Part shown: positions 1 through 10,980 of the stretch, piece after piece
Layout: each line of letters begins with the position of its first letter
How positions within the stretch are numbered: the first letter of the stretch is position 1
Source of the DNA: Vermamoeba vermiformis
Lineage: Eukaryota; Tubulinea; Echinamoebida
Length of the DNA: 33,580 bases
NCBI GenBank assembly: GCA_045837725.1
Contig: JBEWZL010000029.1
Span: 1 to 33,580 of the forward strand
Direction of reading: 5' to 3'
The notes under the pieces: generated by a model
Told to the model about the DNA's origin: nothing
Seen by the model: the letters and a program-made list of their open reading frames with translations, nothing else
Databases searched by the model: none
Made by a program: the position numbers and the translations under genes

Positions 1-52
1 AAACCAATTATTTATGTTGGAAGCTTGATGGTGTGTTTTGTTTGTGTTTTTA

Positions 53-195
53 ATTCACAACTTGTCCCCTGATTGATCAAGGGCGGCAGTTCCTGGCACG
101 CTAGCATTAGTAGCACTCTCTATGGCAAAGAGAGTGTCTTGAGTGCTATCGTCTACTTGTAAGCTCCTTATTTGATCCGCTCATTCCGATCCTAG
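53..195 (-). other. possible terminal exon of an unresolved minus-strand gene
   Basis: On the minus strand a reading frame runs open for about 41 codons and ends at a TGA near 58-60. Its composition is coding-like and rich in Ser, Thr, Ala and Asp. It lies downstream of the LRR gene stop (292-294), and I could not find a convincing start or splice acceptor, so it may be 3' untranslated sequence. A perfect 8-bp stem (CACTCTCT / AGAGAGTG, 114-121 with 129-136, 7-nt loop) sits inside it. I see nothing else in 1-291. Confidence 0.2.
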
Positions 196-291
196 TTTAA
201 TCTGCTTTTGTTAAATCAAGGACAGACGAACTGATGCGCCAAAAAAGATTGCAGATCTTCGTCCATCAGTTTTGTAGCAAAAAATTGTTTA

Positions 292-2259
292 TTATGACCG
301 AAAGTCTTTGGAAGCCAAGCGAGTTAATTTTTCAATGAGCAGATGATTCTTCTCGTAGAGTTTTCTCGCTGGTTTCGAAATGAAATATAGTGTTTGCAAG
401 GTGGTCAGTTTTGTCAAGTGAATTCCTTTGACTTTATGCGATCTTCTCATATTAAGCACTTTCAAGTTTGTTAATACTGAAAATGACTCTATAATGTCTT
501 CGGAGTCCACTCGCCAAACATCCAAATGTTCCAAGTTGGTCAAACACGTCACCCAGTCCCATAATCGATCCGATGAGACTTGTTTCGAGAAAGCCAACTT
601 TCGTAATTGCGTCATGTGACTTAACACATAGGGATTTTGGCTGAATTCTTCGGCGGATAAGTTGATGTCGATGCACGTTAATTGAGTTAAATAAGATAGT
701 CCTTCGTATAGTGTTTGCGAAGTACAACAGCCAAGAAGTAGTGCTTCCAAATTGGTCAAATTGCTGAACGTCAGATCCGGATGCGTGTAAGTGACATCAG
801 TGTAGTGTGTAGTAAATTTGAGCTCCTTTAAGTGCGATAAGTTATTCAGCACTGTAAATCGACTTGAATTTGGTGTTTGTGTTAATAAATACAAGAAGGT
901 CAAGTTCGTCAAGCTCATCAGTGCATCGTAACTTTTTTCAACTTTTCGGACGTTTTGAGTAAATTCGCTTATTCGAAGCTCTCGTAGAGTTTGAAGTGTT
1001 GATAATAGATCCGCATTGAAGAATTCCTCTGCGTTGATAATCTCCAATCGAGTTAATTTCTGAGAATTTATGAATTTTAATCCTTCGCTGCCCACACTGG
1101 CCCCAACGTAATGAAGCTGCAACTCTTCCAACGCTGTCAACGATGCTAAAAATGAATAGTTCTCGTTCTTTGTCCGCGGCATTAGGAGTTGCTTCAAATT
1201 TTGAAAAACGGATAGCTGGTCAATAATGTCTCCTCGATCCACAAGAGAAATTCCGATCAAGGACGTCAATCGAGTCAACAGAAGTATATCGTCTTGTGGA
1301 AAGCCACGACATAATTCTAATCGTTCTAGACCCGTTAAATATTGAAATATTCTCGGTAAAGTTCCGTCTGCAATTTGATAATATTTCATCGCTTTCAAAT
1401 TTTTGAACTGAGTCATCAAGTTGGCGCAATCTGATGAGACTTCCATTTGCGATACTCCGATATCAAATTTGGTTAATAAGCTAGGGTTGGCGACTAGTTC
1501 AAATGGATTTCCTTTGTATTGATATAAGCCGATTGCTAGCTCGCGCAGCTTGGTGTAAAGTGTGAGGTGAGCACGTGTTTTTTCGTTGCCAAACACGATT
1601 GATGTCAAGTTGGTAAATTTACCATCATTAACGTGCGCTGGTGATAAACGGAGTAAATTTGTCAAACTCGTTAGTGTTCCTTCATTTTTGAGACTGCCAA
1701 GTGATCCTAGGCTGAATTTGACTGATAACGATGTCAGATTCGTCAACTGAACCAGATGCTGAACTGGATAATCTTCTAATTTGCCTATAACGACCTTTTC
1801 TAACGATATTCCTATTGATCGATCTCCGTATAGTTGCTGAAAATGCTGCACAATGTTGGGAAGTGTTTTTGGTCGTGCAAAATAAATTGTAAATTCGTCT
1901 AATTTGATGTAATTGAACCAATATTTGTTCGTTGATCGCAGGATGCGTTTTGCTTTAATGTTCATAAACGACCTTATTAACTCGATGATCTCTTGTGGTA
2001 AGGTATCGCGGATGTAGTCCTGTGGCGAAAAATATTAGAAAATAATTCAGGAAATTAATTTCCACCGTTCAAATAAATCAATTAATACTCTGCACGAGGG
2101 GTGCGAATTTATTACTTCAATAAAATTGTTTAAAAGACTACTATTACGGATGAGTGTTGCATTATCGGTCCGATAGCTTACCATGATGATTCCGATTAAT
2201 AAGATGCCGTACAACAAAATCAGTTTCGCAGCGGACCGAATGGTGCTGTTTCTGTAAAA
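292..2259 (-). CDS. leucine-rich repeat protein with F-box-like N-terminus (5' end unresolved)
   Basis: Exons traced: 2182-2259 and 292-2019. The large exon encodes about 575 residues of irregular LRRs of the L-T-N-L-T-x-L type, at least a dozen repeats. Just upstream of the first ATG in this exon (1965) the frame continues into an F-box-like helix (LPQEIIELIRSF), so translation must begin further upstream. The preceding exon has GTAAGC and CAG boundaries, fits phase 0, and encodes a hydrophobic stretch (LILLYGILLIGIIM) that could be a membrane anchor. The 162-nt interval 2020-2181 treated as intron also stays open for about 40 codons, so the TM exon could instead belong to a separate small membrane protein. 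By analogy with FBXL proteins a substrate-adaptor role is possible, but only the LRR array is secure. The start codon was not found between 2260 and 2472. Confidence 0.8.
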
Positions 2260-2472
2260 CTGTGGAGGAAAATAAAAGCGAGGTGTTATTTTTCAAACAA
2301 AGATTCTATGAGACCACTCATCATTATCTCAATAACACCTCTTTAACATATCGATCCGCTTGTATAAGAAGACGAACCCGGGACAGTGCTGCTAAACCAA
2401 AAAAAATAATTAATATGACCAGTAGTGCAGATCCACATCCACAAGTTAGGTTCAACTGTACACGACTTTATT

Positions 2473-4188
2473 CTACTGGAATGACACTACAATGCGACCA
2501 TTAGTGCCGTTTTCTTTGCCCGCAACGCCACCGTCACCAGCACCTTGTCTGTCCGCGTGCTCTGCTTCAGCGGGCACGTGTGCATTGCCAGCCTTGCTGT
2601 AGCTCACAGCTGCATCGGCCAATTCGCTCACGTAGCCTGCGCCACCACCGCCGCCGAGTGCCCAGAGACCACCGCCTCCGCCGCCGTAGCCACCGCCGCC
2701 ACCGCCACCGCCCATGCGATGAAGTGTAGCACCGTCGCCACCGTGCTCAGCTGTGGCTGGTCTGCACTGCGAGGATGAAAGTCCGCCGCGACCTCCACGT
2801 GCACCGCAGCCAGGTACTCCGCCGTACGTGCCGTTGAATCCGTCTTGACCGCACTCGCCACCGCCTGCACCGCCGAAACAGAGGCCCCAACCGCTGTTCA
2901 TGAACGATAATTAGCGTCGATTACTCGGGCATGATATTATACATATGATAGTGTAATATGATATTGCATCTGTGCGTCGTTCAGCGAACACAAACACGAG
3001 ACCTAACACTCATAAAATTTCGTTGTGTAATTGATATTGTTTGACTTCTGAGTGGTGAGTCGATCACGTGGCCATGCTTGTATTCACTGAAATAACCGTT
3101 GCACTTACCCTCCGCCACCGCCTCCGCCAGCAGCAACTGCGAGACGAGTTCCGTCGCGTGTCCGAATGTCCGAGGCACCGCCGCCTCCGCCTCCGCTGTG
3201 ATCTCCGATGCCTCCTGTGCCGCCTCCGTTGAATCCTCCGTACGATCCGTCGCTATTTTTAGCTCATTAGCAAAAATGTCAATTCCAAAAATAAACGCCA
3301 ATTCAATATCAACGAAAGGTATCAGGACATAGAAGGTGTAATTATTATAATCCCTAGTATATATAGAGAGAACTTACGCTCGTGATTTGCCACCACCGCC
3401 AACGCGGAATCTGAAAATATCACCTTCTTTGACGGAGATTGTCATGGTAGTAAAGCCTAATTAAGCTATTAATTATGGTATTAATCAATTAAACGTCATA
3501 TATTTGAATGAAATTAGCAGAATTTAATGCTGTAATATTGCAATTTAATGAAGGGACACTTAGAATCCGTTGGGACCAAAAAAATGAATTGAAATTGACA
3601 ATGGACTTACCACCAGCACCTCCGTTATTGTTGTTTTGGCTATTAAGATAATCAAGGCCAGCATCACCACCAAATCCACCGCCAGCACCCCACATTTTGA
3701 CTGTCATTTTTGAGACGCCAGCAGGGACTTTATAAACTACTTCATGGCCTGAATAATTTAATACGAATGCTTTGTCGCTAGGCAATACTGGAATTTTCTC
3801 TGGTAAACCGCCGTCGGCTGATAAAATTGGCACAATTTCCAACAGATGTGCTAAAAATTCAATAAATTAGTTTTTGATGCTCTAAAATATGAATAATATT
3901 ATTTAATAACGTAGTATATTTTTTGATAGATAAATCAAATTTTTAACCAATTTTCTTACCCAACACTGGTAAGTTTTTGCTAGCAGCCTCAGCGTTCAAT
4001 CGTTCAAGCAATTCAGGATCCAACTTGGCCAACTCGAGCACTAATTTATGCTCCTTAATAGTAGAAGGGCTCTTTTGTTGCTCGAGAAGCTCAAGAGATG
4101 ACGTTAACTGAAGCAAAAAGTCATCGAGCAACGCGTTCGTTTTTTCCTTCAACGAGGTTGCTGCACCTACAATACTGCTCTTCTCCAT
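2473..4188 (-). CDS. glycine-rich (ALK/LTK-type) domain protein
   Basis: Five exons: 3960-4188, 3611-3850, 3378-3456, 3109-3252, 2473-2893; all phases agree and give 370 aa. Residues 1-100 are helical and charged, with no signal peptide. From about residue 105 it follows the pattern of the Pfam glycine-rich domain also found in ALK/LTK: a Y-S-G...VP-GV strand, then MWGAGGG, GGAGGF, VGGGG, GGGGASDIRTRDG, an AAGGGGGGG run, a polyGly/Tyr hinge (GGGGGGYGGGGGG) and a closing NGRIVVSF strand. That family normally acts outside the cell, so the missing secretion signal is odd. No kinase domain follows. The last two exons are GC-rich against an AT-rich background because of Gly codons. An AATAAA (2467-2472 on this strand) starts immediately after the stop. 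Function unknown; the domain call is strong. Confidence 0.85.
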
Positions 4189-4398
4189 ATTTTACAAATA
4201 CAGTATGAACTGAAAATTTCGTTTCACGACCAAATTCTCCAATCAAACTCGTTCATGAAAAATTGTCGAATAAAATTGATAAAAATTCTGCGCTCCTACG
4301 CTAGGTGCAATATTGCAATTCAAAAATAGAAATTAGTTTATTATGCATTTTAACGCGTTGCAAGCAAAATTTACAAGGAATTATTAGGCAGTCCGATC

Positions 4399-7300
4399 TT
4401 ATTTGTGATCCCTTAAGAACTCTAACCAATGAGTCATTAGTGTTGAAGTTACATCTGCCACTGCTTCGTCGTACAATTCTGAAAATTGACGCGTAATATC
4501 TTTCGGCTCTGTTGCCTGCAATTTCTCATCTGAAAAAAAACGAACGATCAGCTTCAAAACTCCAACAACATCGCATATCCATAACATATATATATATATC
4601 TTTAGTTCTACGTACTTATATCTTGCAGATTTACAGTGGGACTAAATGCCAGTTGTTTTGCTGCTCCATCTTTTACAAACGTTGAATAGATCAACAAAGC
4701 GGTATCTAATACGCATCGTTAGCAGTGCTATAAATGGTCGATATAATCGTTTATAAGTGACCTACCTTTAATAGCCCTCAAATTGTGCGTGGATCTGTCT
4801 TCGAAGATGAATCTCTTGAACGTGAAACACAAGCCATAAAACTCCAAGTTTTCATCGCAATACCTTTACACGAAGATTAGTGTCAATTATAATTGCAATC
4901 CTAAGTTAATATGACGAAGCTGCTCACTTTTTCTTCAGATGCGCGTCGAAATCGTTGTATAATTTCGTGTCGGTCAAAACATCGTTCAGCGGAATTCTTT
5001 CGCCAGGAACACCCGCCTATAATACAATCAGTCATTTAACAATCAAAACAGAGCATTTCCATATTTGGAAATAAAACGTACTGGTTTCAAAAACTCGGCG
5101 AGTACTACCGAATTCGAATGAGCAGGACTGCCTAAAATACTATTGAGCCATTTTCTCAGCCACAACGCCTGATCGACAATCGATTCTTTGGTGAAATCAT
5201 TCGACACCGATTTTGTTAGCTTGCGCTCGAAGGGAAGAACTGGATTCTTCTTCGAAATCGCCTCGAACTCCTTCATCATCTGCAGTTCCATATTAGTATA
5301 TTAATACAAAGAGTAAGATTGCGTGGCTTACCTTTGCTTCTAATTCGCAGAAATGATTGAACGTCCTCGTCACACTCACGTAGAAAACACCTTGCTTCAG
5401 TACTTCGATTTTGTATTTCTAAATAAGGAAGTGTAATTACGATATGTCCCTCTTCTAGACTAGCAGAATACTTACAACATAGACATCGTCCCCTTTTGGC
5501 TTCACGATTGTCGCTCGTTTAAACTCGACGGTGACTCGCAGCATCTATGTTGAGGTATTAATAAATGTTAATTATGGTGCGATGATAAAGGTACCTTATT
5601 TAACTCTCTATCAGCTCTTCGTTGCAAAACATTAATCTTCGTCGTAATTCTTTTCAACCGTCCGACTGCTTCTTGCAACGACTCAAACTCTGGATTGGTC
5701 GAACCCGTGTTTTTCATCAATTCCTATTCAAGATTATATCAGCATTAATGTTATATTATAATCATCATGTTCTTACATTTGCGAGCAAAATGTATCTCGG
5801 TGGACGTTGCACGGGCATGATCAAAAAGTCCTGCAGTCTTCGTCCGCGCAGATCTGGATTCTTTTCTCGCTCATCGAGCCACACTTCGAAATTACGGTTC
5901 TTTTTTATCAATTGTTGCAGCAAATGATTTGCGCGAGGGAAGTTGTTCGTGTACTTTGCAAAAACTTCAAATAGATTGGCTCCCTAATTTGCAAAATGTC
6001 GTCGGTGAGCATTACTTAAAAAGGAAATGTTCGATAACAATCAACTTACGGCACCAGAGAATACGGATTTGAAAGTTACATCAGCCTTATTATCCAGGTA
6101 ATCTTTGATCGCTGCAACCAGATTCGTTGAAAACGCAGCAACTTCTTCAATGTTATTAAACAACGTGTCTAAGTCATTCTTGTTGCCAATTATAGGCACG
6201 CGATTATCGAGTGATTGGTACAACGGTCGAACGAATACCTGCAAAGTCAATGCGCCCGATCAGAATAGCATGTTCACAAACATAATATAATGATACATAC
6301 CGTAATGAAGATCTGCATATCTTGACACAATCTGTTTTCAGTCTCGTACAGCTCTCGACGCACTTTGTCCCTGTCAGGTTTGTCCACAAGCAAAACACCG
6401 CCTGAACTCGTCAAATTGGGACTCGATGGATTTGATCGCACTAACAAGAATTAATTGTTAGTAAATTGAGCATAATATAAGACGAATGCTTCTGATCCGG
6501 ATCAGATCCACTGCCTTTAAACGAAAAACTGTTTCTTGAATATTTCACGCGGCAAAATAAATAAAATATCTATAATTTGTGCCCAGCGAAAGTTAATGCA
6601 TTTATCTGAGCTCAAGTCTCAGACTACGTACCAATAGCATCACTCGAGTCTCTCCTCGCAGGTGTACCAGGCGCAGAAGACCGACTTGGACTCCACGCGT
6701 GATGTTGCACTTTAGGACTTGAAGGAGCACTAGCAGGACCTGACGATGCGTGCTGAAGACCCGCTGGTACGTGACGGCGCAATACTCCTGGAGAACTCGA
6801 TACTCGCTGTCCTCCGATTTCTAAATAAGGATCGTATCAATATTAATAAATCGCCCGAAAACAACACTCTAATTTTTTTTGCAATAATTTGTACGGATAA
6901 AAATTTTAGTTTGGGAATTTTTTAGTTCGCTGTATTATGGCAATAATGTACTACTTACTAAATTCTGACAACGATCTAGTTAATTTTGGAATTTCTTGTA
7001 CGTCGGTTGCGGATTCATCCAGTTTCTCGCTTTCGTTATTTTCATCGCCAATACTCTCACTTCCAAACTCCGTATTTGACTTATAAGATTCTGAGTTACC
7101 AGAACTTTGAGAACCAAATGTATCGCCATTATTTGAATTATTAGTGTTATTTTCGGATGCGTTGCTCGTGATCTTCGTTTGTCTGTAAGCACTGACTGAT
7201 ATTCTGCCCCTTGAGCGTGGTCCGCTGTTATTAGAACTGTCGTTTGCAAAAGAGCCGGTACGAGGAGATACGGGCTCCTCATCTGAAAGAGCTCCTTCCT

Positions 7301-7466
7301 CATCTGAATCTGGAAAAGGTGCAATTCCAAAGGAAGACTCTGTTGCTCCTGCATTACTAGGCTCTAAAAATGATACCACCAACTCTTTGTCGCGCTTATC
7401 TATCGAGTTGACTCGTCCTTTGAGCTTTCCTTTGCTCAACGATCTCGTTAGCCGTTTTTCAGACAT
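4399..7466 (-). CDS. RhoGEF (DH) - PX - RGS multidomain signalling protein
   Basis: Thirteen exons: 6959-7466, 6632-6820, 6301-6440, 6050-6238, 5777-5983, 5595-5723, 5476-5544, 5332-5418, 5082-5279, 4928-5016, 4766-4863, 4616-4705, 4399-4529; phases agree throughout, 707 aa. Residues 1-250 are a Ser/Asn/Glu-rich, probably disordered tail. A Dbl-homology domain (about 258-455) begins at RRELYETE and contains the CR3-like signature DFLIMPVQRPPRYILL. It is followed not by a PH domain but by a PX-like domain (about 465-572: RTFNHFCELEAK, LPFERKL, WLNSILGSP, FLKP). The C-terminus is an RGS domain (about 580-705: PLNDVLTDTKLYNDF, YCDENLEFY). Expected roles are GDP-GTP exchange on Rho/Rac GTPases, phosphoinositide binding and acceleration of Galpha GTP hydrolysis, linking heterotrimeric G proteins to the actin cytoskeleton. 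Domain identities are from motif reading; substrate specificity cannot be told. Confidence 0.88.
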
Positions 7467-7793
7467 TTAAATAAATAATACTATTATATTTCTATATTAC
7501 ACTATAAACATCGATGTTGCTTCAAGCTAATTTTACAACGAATTGTAGAAATTTGGCTAACGGTACAAAAATACTGGTCAAAATTTGGTCAAAGTGCTAT
7601 TGAAGCTAATTACGCACCATCTGCAGCAAAATCGAGATGATTCACCATTGGGTATTAAGCAGCCTAAACTAGAATATTTAAATATATTTTTGGACCTAGC
7701 GAACGAAATCTGGTAAGTTTTCTCGAGTAGTTTAAACGTAATTGGGTTTATATTCACAGTAAATAACAATTTTGCGTAAGAGTGAAATAGATC
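7467..7793. other. intergenic, upstream of the RhoGEF gene
   Basis: AT-rich spacer between the RhoGEF start (7466) and the MPC2 stop (7794), both on the minus strand. It must hold the RhoGEF promoter and the MPC2 3' end. I saw no coding exon, RNA gene or clear poly(A) signal. Confidence 0.5.
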
Positions 7794-8619
7794 TTAAAGT
7801 TTAGCAGCAGTAGGAGCAGGAAGGGCTGCTTGTTGAGCGGCGTGTTCTCGATCGTACCTGCACAACGTTAGTACTGTTCGAGCTACACTTGCTGATACTT
7901 ACTTCACCTTTCTGTATACGTTATATCCATTAACAGAGAATAAAGCCAAATTGACAGCGCACAAGAGCTCCGATCGAGGAGAAATAATTAAAGCGTAGTA
8001 AGTCCAAACGGCACCAGTAAATGTCAAAGCTATACATCAACATGTTGTTAAGGATTATGTTCGCGCGAATTTAATCGAAGAAACGTACCAAGCGATTGGT
8101 TAAGATCGAGATCTTTAGCGGCGGGTTTGCCAGTGAAAACTCCGTACAAAGGCATAACAGAAAGACCTAACATAATGAATATGCGATCAATATCGTGCTT
8201 TTTTTAGAAGGAATATTAATCGGAATCTTACCCCACTTGGCGAGCTGTAAGTTTGCAAGATGACACGATCTGTTAGTTAATTGCAATAAAATAATTGTAG
8301 AATTATACTTACAGGAGCCACATTAAGCACTATAATTAATTGTATTAGATATCAACGTCAGATTATGCATACTGCTATTTATTTACGATAACGAATAATT
8401 AAGCAATAAATGGATAATAATTTTCTTACGCAAAATAAACAAATGAATTAATGCTAATTTATATATTATCCGGCAATACTTACCGTTATTGAACCAACCA
8501 GTAACTGGATTCTTGTCGAGAGCGTCGCCAACTTTGCCGCCAATAAGACGTCTAGTGCCCAACATTCCCGTTCGGGCAAAAAACGCGTCTAATTTAGTCT
8601 CAAAAGCTCTCCAAGCCAT
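7794..8619 (-). CDS. MPC2: mitochondrial pyruvate carrier subunit 2
   Basis: Six exons: 8484-8619, 8313-8329, 8232-8244, 8089-8166, 7903-8029, 7794-7857; phases agree, 144 aa. Two exons are only 17 and 13 nt long. The core reads NVAPLAKWGLSVMPLYGV, NQSLALTFTGAVWTYYAL, then SPRSELLCAVNLALFSVNG, following MPC2 (KWGL, TGFIWSRYSLVI, PKNWSLFAVNF). Length and three short hydrophobic helices fit the family. The positively charged, Arg/Lys-containing start (MAWRAFETKLDAFFART) suits inner-membrane targeting. MPC2 pairs with MPC1 to carry pyruvate across the mitochondrial inner membrane; the MPC1 gene begins 117 bp away on the opposite strand. The C-terminal tail is Ala/Gln-rich and probably variable. 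Confidence 0.9.
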
Positions 8620-8735
8620 ATTGCGTGCTTATTATTACAAAGTGAAATAAATCATTAAATTTTCAGACCAACGACTTTTCACCGTAGAATCTTTTCAGTT
8701 CAGTTCTATCTAACTTATATAACCACATATTCAAT
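8620..8735. promoter_or_regulatory. shared divergent promoter of MPC2 and MPC1
   Basis: Only 116 bp separate the start codons of the two divergently transcribed pyruvate carrier genes, so both promoters must overlap here. A TATA-like ACTTATATAACC lies close to the MPC1 start. Shared use is inferred from spacing; no transcript data are visible. Confidence 0.7.
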
Positions 8736-9755
8736 ATGAGTCGAGGTTGGGTTCAATTTGTTGGTTTGATCGGAGCAGGTAAGTCTAAAGCCGTAACGGA
8801 TTTGTTTATCAATTTCGCCGTTATCGTTGCTTAACAAGAATCGGCTAAATATTTAATTTTAATAATTACTATGAATCATCAATAAGATATTTATGGTGCT
8901 AATACTGAAAGATCCACGTCACAGTCCGATTTTTTATTTGTTTATTTAATAATTGTGACTTCTTTGATTTTCGAGTATTTAACGAGCTGTATCTAATGTA
9001 TATATTTTTAGTTGCTAACTGGGGTATTCCTGCTGCCGTAAGTAGTCGATAAGCTATTACTGGCCAAGATCATGATTTTTAATTTCTAAATTATTAACAG
9101 GCTATTAGCCATGCAATTGCTAACAAAGACCCTTCAAAAATTGATCCTAGAATGACCTCAGGTACGAGCAATTCAAAGCAAACCTTTTGTTCGCAGTCCG
9201 TCAGATCTCTGATTTTTTCGCTAGATCTGCTCTTTTACTCGTGTAACTACTAATATCCGTGTTTTATTATTAGTTTTGACTGTATATAGCGTTCTTTTCA
9301 TGCGATGGTCATTGGCAATCTCACCGCCAAACTACCCTCTGTTTTTAATGCACGTTACAAACATCTTTGCGCAAGGCAACCAAGTGCGCCGTTACTTGAC
9401 GTAAGTCTATAACATAATAGAGCTATAGTGGTGTTATTTAGTGCACGCAAATTATCCCAAAACTTTTATCGCTGTGTTGTGAAGCGGGTATGACAACGGA
9501 TTCTGGATGTATTTTGATTGCCTATGATGAATTGGTACTCTTGATACATAATGATTTGCTTACAATTTTACCAGGCATTCTGAGGCTATTCAAAACATCC
9601 TTATTATTGTTCATAGCAATTCACAAAAAAGGAATTACGGATCTTTTTCTGTTTCTTCAATAACCCTTTGCTTTTTAATATGCTCAATTTAGCTTTATTT
9701 TTGCATTTATTGACACTATTTTTCATCAATTAGTGCTCCTAAGACCTCTGATTAA
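8736..9755 (+). CDS. MPC1: mitochondrial pyruvate carrier subunit 1
   Basis: Exons 8736-8778, 9012-9037, 9101-9161, 9274-9400 and, less securely, 9734-9755; phases agree, 92 aa. The core [45 protein letters not shown] and HVTNIFAQGNQ matches MPC1 (VANWGLPIAAI, RMT, FMRYA..V.P.NYLLF, NE.AQ). It forms the inner-membrane pyruvate carrier with MPC2, encoded head-to-head. The last exon adds only seven residues after a 333-nt intron, the longest in the window; without it the frame meets a stop within three codons of the 9400 donor, so the extreme C-terminus is uncertain. An AATAAA lies at 9808-9813. The intron between 9037 and 9101 is about 60 nt, but the first, third and fourth introns are 110-330 nt. 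Confidence 0.88.
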
Positions 9756-9974
9756 GTACCAGCGCCGGTAAATAACATTTTTGTGGATATCTAAACTAGA
9801 CTGTTACAATAAACTACTTTATGTGTATACCATTGAACAGAGCTCTAAATGTCTTTATTTAACTTTCTGGAGCTATTTTTAATTCGTCGATCGTGATCCA
9901 CCGAACCAAAAAAAAGGCGGTTCATTGGTTCTAAATTCCCAACGAAGAAGACAACACCTCGTATACTTCTCAAC

Positions 9975-10828
9975 ATGGAGGCATTATCAAAGATGGACTT
10001 CCCTACGCTGCTTGGCTTCTCCGAGCTCGGCATCTTGGCGGTAGTGGCGCTTGTTGCAACAGCCATTTACACTAAGAACAAATCCTTCGGAACTAAATTA
10101 ATATTTTTGTGGTATTTTTGGGACTTAGGAGTGCACGTCCTTGTCGAAGGCGCCTTTTTGTATTTCCAATTCAATGGCCTCGTAGATAAATCGGATCACC
10201 CCTTGGCCGGTCCCTGTAAGTAATTTAGGAATATTTAAATATTATTCGGTATTATCACCGTAAAAATAAATTAATTTCGCGTGTCAAAGATATTTTTCTG
10301 ACCCCGATAATGCCGTTTAGGGAAGATCTATGCCTCCACCGACTATCGTTGGGGCAAATTCTTCGATTCTACCGTCATTTCCGTCGAGACGTAAGTATAG
10401 GACCAGTATAACCAATAAAGGAAAGAACGATTATCTAATCCGTGAATGCAGCTTGACCGTTTTTGGTGTCTCACCCTTGTGCCTTGCGATGCTCTATGCT
10501 GTAAGTATTACCTCGAAGACACAATATATAGAGCTTATCTTATTAATGATATCGTTAGACCGTCAAGAACCCTTGGTGGAAACACTACATCCAATTAGTG
10601 CTCTGCACTGCCGAGTTGTACGGTGGTTGGATGACCTTTGCACCTGAATGGTTCTCTGGCAATCAAAATTTGAACGCTAGCGATCCCTTCTTGTTCTGGT
10701 TCTACTTGGTGATCCCCAACGCCATCTGGGTCGTTATTCCTTTGATCCTGATGATTCAGTCCTGGTACGAATTAAAGCACGTGCACCAAGCATTCAATGC
10801 TAGCAAGCCTAAGCCCAAGCGCGCTTAA
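9975..10828 (+). CDS. EBP: EBP-type sterol delta8-delta7 isomerase (emopamil-binding protein family)
   Basis: Four exons: 9975-10215, 10321-10390, 10452-10500, 10559-10828; phases agree, 209 aa, close to the family's usual 220-230. Several TM helices are clear. Family residues are visible: WDLGVHVLVEG (His and Glu of helix 2), a K-I-Y-A-x-x-D-x-R segment, the V-E-T in helix 3, and AELYGGWMTF in helix 4. EBP moves the sterol ring double bond from C8(9) to C7(8) in the ER membrane during sterol synthesis. The C-terminus is basic (KPKPKRA) and could help ER retention. The start was chosen because it lies just before the first helix and lacks upstream in-frame options. AATAAA lies at 10851-10856; the gene converges on the acidic-protein gene, with 152 bp between stops. 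Confidence 0.9.
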
Positions 10829-10980
10829 AGACTCAACGAGATCCGAACAGAATAAAACAAGACCTCTGTTTTTAGATAATACTTTTTATCTATCGCAGTT
10901 CAGTACTGTTATTATTACAATACTTCACAAATAATACAGCTATATCACAAAATTAATAAGAGACCTACGATTAGACTCTT

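Noticed and set aside
2020-2181. Coding extension through the 162-nt open interval of the LRR gene
   Set aside because: It ends in TGA before the F-box-like exon and has good GTAAGC/CCACAG ends, so intron is preferred; kept as an alternative model only.
2545-2870. Ala/Thr/Val-rich frames on both strands
   Set aside because: They are shadows of the GGC/GGT glycine codons of the glycine-rich protein; the chosen frame alone gives consistent splicing and domain motifs.
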